A stretch of DNA of 64,000 nt from Neckera pumila (lineage: Eukaryota; Streptophyta; Bryopsida; Hypnales; Neckeraceae), in the NCBI GenBank assembly GCA_963969595.1, contig OZ018408.1, forward strand, positions 4,709,823 through 4,773,822, written 5' to 3'. Shown here in pieces: positions 57,701-64,000 of the stretch. The notes under the pieces were generated by a model. It made no database searches. It saw only the letters and a list, made by a program, of their open reading frames with translations, and had not been told where the DNA came from. The translations under genes were made by a program, and so were the position numbers. Position 1 is the first letter of the stretch; every line of letters starts with the position of its first letter.

Positions 57701-59692
57701 ATGGCCGAGGTGACGTTGCATGTCTACGATGTCACTAATAGTGGGAATGTGCGCGCGAACTCCGCCATCATGAACCTGAACAAGGTGATGCGCGGCGGCA
57801 TTGGCTTGGGGGGCATCTTCCATGGCGCTGTGGAGGTTCGTGTTGTTTTCGCTGATTGCGTTCTTGATGTGGGTGTTCGGGGATGTGGGTGCTCTGGCTC
57901 CATGTTTAAGGGCTTACTTCGTTGGAAAATGTGTTTTAGATTTTGAATGAGACGAGATCTTGATTAAGTGAGCGTTTCATCAAGAAGTTTGTGTAGGAGG
58001 GTGCGGAGCTCGAAGTTTTTAAGCCTAGGTGCATGATATCTGACTTGTTTGATTTTTGTGAAGATTTTGAATTATTTTCTGGTTAAGAATTTTGTGGGTG
58101 GAGGTTCAAGGTCTACAGGCTAGTCAGGTGCTATTTCAGATGCTATTACAGGCTATTTAGGCTATTTTTGCAGTTGCGGGGATACTGTATGGGTTTACTG
58201 TACGCTATTGGAGAGAATGGTACTGCGCAATATATTCCTACTGCTTGTGAGGTTATTAACCGGCGTTAAGAATTTGCTTTCCTAACAGGTTTATGGGAAA
58301 GAATGGTCGTTTGGGTTCTGTGAGACTGGGAGCGGGGTGTTCAACTGTCCTCCGAAGGCAAATCCTATGTACACGTACAGAGAGAGCGTGTCGTTGGGGA
58401 CGACAACACTTACGAGCGCGGAAGTTCAACGAGTAATAACAGAGCTGATAAAAAAATGGCCGGGCAATCTCTACGATCTCCTGCACCGTAACTGCAACCA
58501 TTTCTGCGATGAATTTAGTGCCGAGCTTAAGGTTCAGAAATTGCCATGTGAGTAATAGTGGACCGTTACTCACTCGGATCGTGTTGTATTTTCCCAACCC
58601 TTTGAATGTGATTCACTACACCTAATAGTGCAATTACTGTGGGCTGCGCTGGAATTTACATCGTGTTTTGTTTCTTGGCGTAACTTTGTGCTCATATGAA
58701 ATTTTCTTATCTTTGAAAGGGTTAATTGTACATGTCTTTTTACTACCCATTTTGTTTTAAGCAAATTGAAAAAGGATACTTTTAATTCAAATTTATAGCT
58801 AAAAATATTAGAATCGGTTTGGTTCGCTGTGATTCCGCATTTTATTGCAGTCATGATTACGGATACGCGTAGAATATTTTCATACTGGTTGCAGTATGAA
58901 AATAGATGTGGAGGTATCAAACTTGTGGTGACTAATTCGAAGTTTGTGCTCAGTGTGGGTGAACAGATTTGCAAATGCTGGTGACGCTGCAATTGAAGCT
59001 GCTGAAAATACCATGGAACGAGTATGAATATCTATATCTCCTCGCGCCCTAATATGAGCTGTTTTACTTCCTGGATTGATTGCTGTAATACTTGAAGTAG
59101 AGAGTATATTGTTGCTTAAGTGACACCCAGGGTACGTTTTATGGAGAGAATGTACTAGGGCTGTACGTTTATCAACGGGTGGGAGGGTGGGGGTTGTCCC
59201 CTGATCAGCACTCGTCCCGAGGTTGTTGTCAGACCATATGGGGCTGTTGGCTTTTTTCCCTTTTGCAGAGCTTTATTGCTGATATTTGCTTGGCTGGGGT
59301 TTCAGCAGTTTAGAGCTGTCAACTATCAGGTACTAGGCTAATGAGCTTGTGACATGTTTTGTAAAATGCAGTTGCGGCAAGCCAAAAAGCAGGTGGCGTC
59401 GGTGACTGAGAATGCCATGCGCTTTATGTTTGGATCTGGCTCAACACCCCCGGCGGGGTCGGGAGATTCTCCCAATAACTCCGGTCGACGTGGGTCGCTC
59501 ATGGGGAGTCCATCAAGGTTACTGTCAAGAGGTTCACCGTCATCCTCACAGAATGGGCACAGTGGGCGTCATAGTAGACCAGCCAGCGATTCCGCAATTA
59601 TACTCCCTTGGAAAGAACGTGTACTATCATCTTCATCCTTAGATAGTCCCAGTCAAAGCCCTCAAAGCCCTGTCGACTCTCCATCTCATTAG
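57701..59692 (+). CDS. deSI-like PPPDE peptidase
   Basis: Four exons: 57701-57835, 58289-58547, 58954-59021 and 59372-59692, all with GT/AG borders and frame kept, giving 260 residues. The N-terminus MAEVTLHVYDVTN carries the catalytic His of the PPPDE fold, and LLHRNCNHFCDEF (exon 2) the catalytic Cys in its NCNHF motif. Exon 2 starts VYGKEWSFGF, the family's substrate-side signature. WVNRFANAGDAAIEAAENT links to a Ser/Pro-rich tail of about 90 residues. The family acts as a thiol protease for SUMO or ubiquitin conjugates in cytoplasm or nucleus. The length fits plant members. No damage seen. Confidence 0.92.
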
Positions 59693-62278
59693 TCCCAGCA
59701 AATATCTGTGTGTTCTGTTAGCCAGTGCAGTTCTACACCGTCATTCATATTCTAGATCATGCAAGCACATGGAGCTGCTTTGCTAGTATCCTAATTTTTT
59801 CACAGGCGGGTTCTACACTTTTTTCAACTCTAGTTGCTAAAACCGCATATATAGCCCCTGCCTGTTCCTCCGTGACTCAGTTTGGGAGTATTTGTTTTGA
59901 ATGCGCGCGTGCTGAATGCTTGTCACCATCGTCATGAGCGAATTTTTTGGCCTCTTATTCAACGGAAGGTGGTTTGCAGGAGAAGATGCCGTGTGAGATT
60001 GAAGTAGTTGTCGTGACAGAGGCGGGGTTATCACAGGGGTGCTCACATGATGCTTGGTGTGGCCTGAAACTCTGGCTGTGACGGTAGTTATCATTTTCAC
60101 GTTGCCAATGCAATTCACGTTGATCTCGGGCAGATTGTTTGCTGGCACTATTTGGGGAATGTATTTGTGAGCATCGAAGGAGTGCGTGATAGTTGTGTGT
60201 GCGTGCCACCCAATGATGAGACAATTCAGTAAAATGCCGTGTCTAGAATCCTTTTCTCACTTTCAAGGCCTCTTCATCAAACTGGGATTTTTTACTTGCT
60301 CTATTTGAACGTGCAAAGTTGCTGTCTAAGGGTGTGACCACTCATCGTGTCTGTCTGTTAATTTGCCTTTCCATCATTCTGTGTTTACTTGTCATATGCC
60401 TCTCTATGATTTCATGCATTTCTGTCTGGATTGGTTTATATGAATGGTGCCCGTGAATATGACTTCATTTGATTTGGGTTTTGAGTTTCATGCCTTTTGT
60501 TAAATCTTCTTCTTGCAGTCTCAAAAGGAATTAGGAAAGTTTGCAATACCTTGGGAAGACTTGGAAATTGAATGTTTGTTTGAATGTGCAAGGTTGCAAC
60601 TAAATTGATGGAATATGTTTCTCTTTGTTTCTCATACAATTTCCCATTGTTTGATGATCTCACTATCAACTACCAACCTCCATATCTCTTTGTTCTACAC
60701 CTCCAATTTTAGAATTGATTGAAAATGGAGTTCTTTGGAGTACAATTTGTCTTGAATGTTACTCCCTTCATCCCAAAATGATCTTCCGTTTGTATGTTCT
60801 ATGAACCAATTTTGAATTATTTGCTAGTAACAATAGCATGTTGCAATCTACAAGCAAGTCATTCAATTTCTAAACCTTTTCAAAATATTGGAGCCTTTTC
60901 TAATTCCTTGAGATTGCAAGAAGAAGATTTTGATGAATGCCATAGAATCCTTCTATGTAGGACAGAAGTGCAACTAGGTGACATTTTGACTCTTGTTAAT
61001 TTTAAATGCCATCTTGCATGGGCATCATTCACATAAATCACAACAAAAGCACATTTGAACTTGTGTCACTTTCAAGTAGAAGATTCTTTTCACAGTAGCC
61101 TTTCAAGTACTTCTTGTACTAAACATGTATTTTCACACATAGAATGTGTATTTGTCAATGTTGATTGCTTGGTATGAATCATGGAAGCAATGTCTATTGG
61201 ATTCTAAAGGTTCCTCAAGAGAATAGTTTATGAGGTTGCTAGTGTGGCAAGCTTATATTTGCGCATTTTCATTCATTGATGTCAACAACGTTGCATACAC
61301 TGTCAAATTCTTGCAGTACCAACAATGGATCATCCTATATTTCTGCACACCCACTATCTATCATTCATATGGTGAACTTTCTTCACTTTGGCTTCTCTAT
61401 CTCCAATAATCCCACATCTACTAAAGATTCTATCTATGTATATTTGTACTCTAAGGACCTAAAGGATTAAGTCCAATTCAAACATTGAAATTTTCCTTTC
61501 ACTTCTTATAAGTAAATGTAATCAATAATTCATGGAGTACTTTCTATTCCCTTTGTCCTAAAATGTTCCAGATTTACGCTAAAAATAACATTTTTAAGAC
61601 CCATTTTGAGGTGTAATTAGAGTTCAATGCACTCCTATCCTAGAACTTTGAGGTTCAAATTAATTTTCAAAGCTTAGTTTTGGGATGCTAAAAAGTAGAA
61701 TTTGGGAGACATTCTAAGGGAGCACCACTGGACACTGATCTACAATAGCCATTACATGCATTCATCTATTTTTTCAATGGACTTGTAGAAAGTGTTGCAC
61801 TTTGCACTACATGTAATTACAACAAAGAAATATCTATTTTATGAAATTTGGACATTGTATCACACCACCATTGAAATCTATATGGAAGAAATTTGGGAAT
61901 TTTTTTGGAGATCCTTGCTGAAGAAAAGATGTCCATATATATGTTTCCTCCAATTTTGTACAATCAAAATTTTAAAATTCATCACTAATGTTTTTCAAAT
62001 CAATTATCATGAATGTTAAATGAAATAATTCACCAAAAATGAAGTTTTGATTTTCTTGAAACTGAAATTTGGTCTGCTTGAATGAAATTAAGAATTGAAT
62101 GTCAATTATGCAAGACAAAAAATACCAATTGTATTCTATGTTATATAAAACGGCACAACAAGCAATTTGTAAGATTATTAGACCCAATTGTAGTGCATAT
62201 AAAACAAATTGTCATCAAACGGAGGCTGACAAACTCATAGTCCTCAAGAAATCACACCCCATCTCCAAAGGTGGTTAA
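59693..62278. other. Intergenic, no gene seen
   Basis: The first few hundred bases are probably 3' UTR of the deSI gene. The remainder is AT-rich with only short ORFs. A motif resembling Stowaway ends (ATTCCCTTTGTCCTAAAATG near 61550) is too weak to call. Confidence 0.45.
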
Positions 62279-62953
62279 CCCGGAAGGGCTCTGACCTCCA
62301 CATTCTAAATGTTGAATAGAATGATATTCTTGTTTCTTTCTCATATTACTTGGATGAAAGTCATCCTAATTTGTAGAAATACTTTACCAAGTTATTGTCC
62401 TATCTAATGGTTGGATTTGGTGCTACTAGAATACATATTTTTTTTAAATTACAAATGTACAAATAAGTCAAGTAGTTGACCAAGCCAAAAGTGCATCGAC
62501 TTTGGATGTGTAAAAATGAGGACATAGATTTAAAGAACACAAAAATTTCAAAAAATTGACATGTCAAGAGAATCTCCTTTCAAATCCATTCCAACAAATT
62601 GTACTCAAGAAATGATAATATTTTACTTGTAATCAAATTTTCAAGGAATTTTGAAATTTCTCTTTCAAAATTATATAAAAAAACATTGGTAATAATATTA
62701 GAGTATCTAACCACACGGATGGAATCTAAAATTTATCATCTACAACTTTTACTTGAATATCAACTCATGCATCAATGGCCATTCATTCACTAGACACTGG
62801 CTCATTGTCATTACGAACACACTTTATTCACAACAGCCCTCTTTGAAGACCGGAGTTTTTATGCATCTATATCAACTCCAAAATATTCTTCCAAATAACA
62901 ATTTATAATGATTTTTCACAAATCGTCAATTCTGGAGAAGACTCGTTTAGGGG
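62279..62953 (-). repeat. Inverted copy of the array AT-rich repeat, between TTAA sites
   Basis: The reverse complement matches 24500-25170 and 35050-35730 (for example CACCAAATCCAACCATTAGATA and TTGTTGGAATGGATTTGA). It is bounded by TTAA at 62275-62278 and 62954-62957, and its right end reads inward CCCCTAAACGAGTC, like a piggyBac terminus. It lacks the CACTA MITE and so gives an empty site for it. It holds its own 110-base insert between two ATATCAACTC repeats (62757 and 62871). Confidence 0.55.
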
Positions 62954-62957
62954 TTAA

Positions 62958-63594
62958 GTTGATTGACAGCAACATTTGTGAAAATATTCGGTTTTTAATA
63001 CTCAGTTCAAACAGTTAGTTCAAACAGTTGCTTCTTCTATAAGTGCGAGTTCTATGCTCATTTCTCAAGAGGGATGGGCCAGGTAATCGAGGAAATGAAG
63101 CACAGAAGAGACGGAAGCCCACATTGGAGATTAATGACCATTGATGGTTTTCTTTGTGTATTGGCAATAGATCAGAGTTTCAATCGACATTTCGAGCCCA
63201 TCTGACGTTCAATTTTCGAACTCTGAGAAGCAAGTTTAGCCTTGCTACTCGAGAAGAAATCAAGTCTCTTTCTAAGTCTCATATGGATACACTAAATGTT
63301 CTTGTATACCTCTCCCAGTATTTTTATCATTGAAGCAATTACCTGATCACGAGAATGAGCAGAGTACATCCAGTGCTGAAGACGCTATCCAAGCTGTATC
63401 TTTCATACAGCTGTACCTACAGAGACAAAATTCTGAAGATAGAGAGACCTAACCAAACTAACTTACTCTCTATTATTCAAGTGACGTTACAAGAATAACA
63501 AATTGCTTTGATATCAGAGGTGAGCTAAAGAGCTCAAGGACGCGCCATCTCTGGAGCTCTCGCACATTGAAAACCAGAAGAACTGTCGGACAGC
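62958..63594. other. Downstream region of the PP2C gene
   Basis: Probably 3' UTR and intergenic. No recognisable feature. Confidence 0.35.
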
Positions 63595-64000
63595 TCAAGT
63601 TGAATGCTTGAGAGAACCAGAAGACCTCCAAATTCGGCCTTCCAGAGAGATTACCATCACTGAAACATCATCATGGTACTTGCGGCGATCACCTTGTGGG
63701 ATATCCAGAAGCTCATTCAATTCCATTCCTGCGTACAGACAAGGAACGGAACTTAGGCATTCAGCTAGACAAGAAGCATACACAACCAATACCCAGACAA
63801 CAAAGAAAAAGCACAATTTGAGATGAAAATGACGGTTACCATTCCTCTTGGCAGCTCGGAAAAGAAGCTCCTCAATAAGACGTTGTGCTGGATCTCCATC
63901 AGGACACCTTTCCATAAACCATTCCACGTGGGATACAACCTCCTCGTTGCTTAGATATTGGTACAACCCGTCCGATGAGAGTACCAGGAACCGGTCTTGG
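63595..64000 (-). CDS. PLL: PP2C phosphatase, POLTERGEIST/PLL type, C-terminal part
   Basis: The gene enters from the right edge. The upstream exon (about 63842-64000) encodes [19 protein letters not shown], the metal-binding SSDGL motif of PP2C, then [19 protein letters not shown]. After an intron of about 100 bases (acceptor GTACGCAG) the last exon encodes [20 protein letters not shown], then [13 protein letters not shown] and a stop at 63597-63595. The HDDVSV motif holds the last metal-binding Asp. The [12 protein letters not shown] and GDRR features fit clade C (POL/PLL) phosphatases, which are membrane-linked signalling enzymes of stem-cell maintenance in flowering plants. The N-terminal part lies outside the window. 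Confidence 0.85.
   Translation of the reverse strand, partial: QDRFLVLSSDGLYQYLSNEEVVSHVEWFMERCPDGDPAQRLIEELLFRAAKRNGNRHFHLKLCFFFVVWVLVVYASCLAECLSSVPCLYAGMELNELLDIPQGDRRKYHDDVSVMVISLEGRIWRSSGSLKHST

Noticed and set aside
61545..61727. Possible Stowaway-type MITE
   Set aside because: The left end resembles the CTCCCTCCGTCC family, but the right end matches poorly and no TA duplication is clear.

Overview
The window is nuclear DNA from a land plant. Its genes contain spliceosomal introns with GT/AG borders, its protein families are plant ones (Dof-like zinc finger, myo-inositol-1-phosphate synthase, SAC phosphatase, PPPDE/deSI protease, POLTERGEIST-type PP2C), and it carries plant transposon classes (CACTA, LINE, tRNA-derived SINE, pogo-like and piggyBac-like elements). 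The short introns and the piggyBac element make a seed-free plant such as a bryophyte plausible, but that is an inference and the species cannot be named from the sequence alone.

Positions 1-40575 are one degenerate tandem array. It holds six copies (A-F) of a minus-strand gene for a small protein with two Dof-like C4 zinc fingers and an acidic C-terminal repeat. The copies start at 1 (cut by the window edge), 17546, 22387, 29126 (truncated), 32921 and 38405. Fragments of a plus-strand MIPS gene lie between them: a 3' part at 20088-20672 and a central part at 29481-31390. The ancestral block was probably ZF(-), MIPS(+), ZF(-), amplified and then broken by deletions and insertions. Copies A and B are near-identical, as are C and E, and D resembles F. 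The spacing between A and B is inflated by an 11.5 kb CACTA element (5353-16886), which carries a decayed LINE, an unrecognised multi-exon gene and a tRNA-like SINE.

Positions 41287-47087 hold a complete-looking minus-strand SAC-domain phosphoinositide phosphatase with about 15 introns. From 47.1 to 57.2 kb is a transposon-rich interval. It contains a second copy of a 0.7 kb dispersed repeat, a 6.35 kb piggyBac-like element with TTAA target duplications and a decayed transposase, a 1.2 kb foldback CACTA element nested inside that, a SINE nested inside the CACTA element, and a 313 bp pogo-like MITE. A four-exon plus-strand deSI/PPPDE protease gene follows at 57701-59692. The right edge cuts the 3' end of a minus-strand POL/PLL-type PP2C (63595-64000).

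Phosphoinositide and inositol genes recur here (MIPS makes inositol-3-phosphate; SAC dephosphorylates phosphoinositides), but the MIPS copies are broken, so a functional cluster is not supported. The most noteworthy items are the double-Dof-like protein family with variable C-terminal repeats, its co-amplification with MIPS fragments, a conserved palindromic promoter motif, and several transposon insertions dated or proved by empty sites in neighbouring paralogous units.
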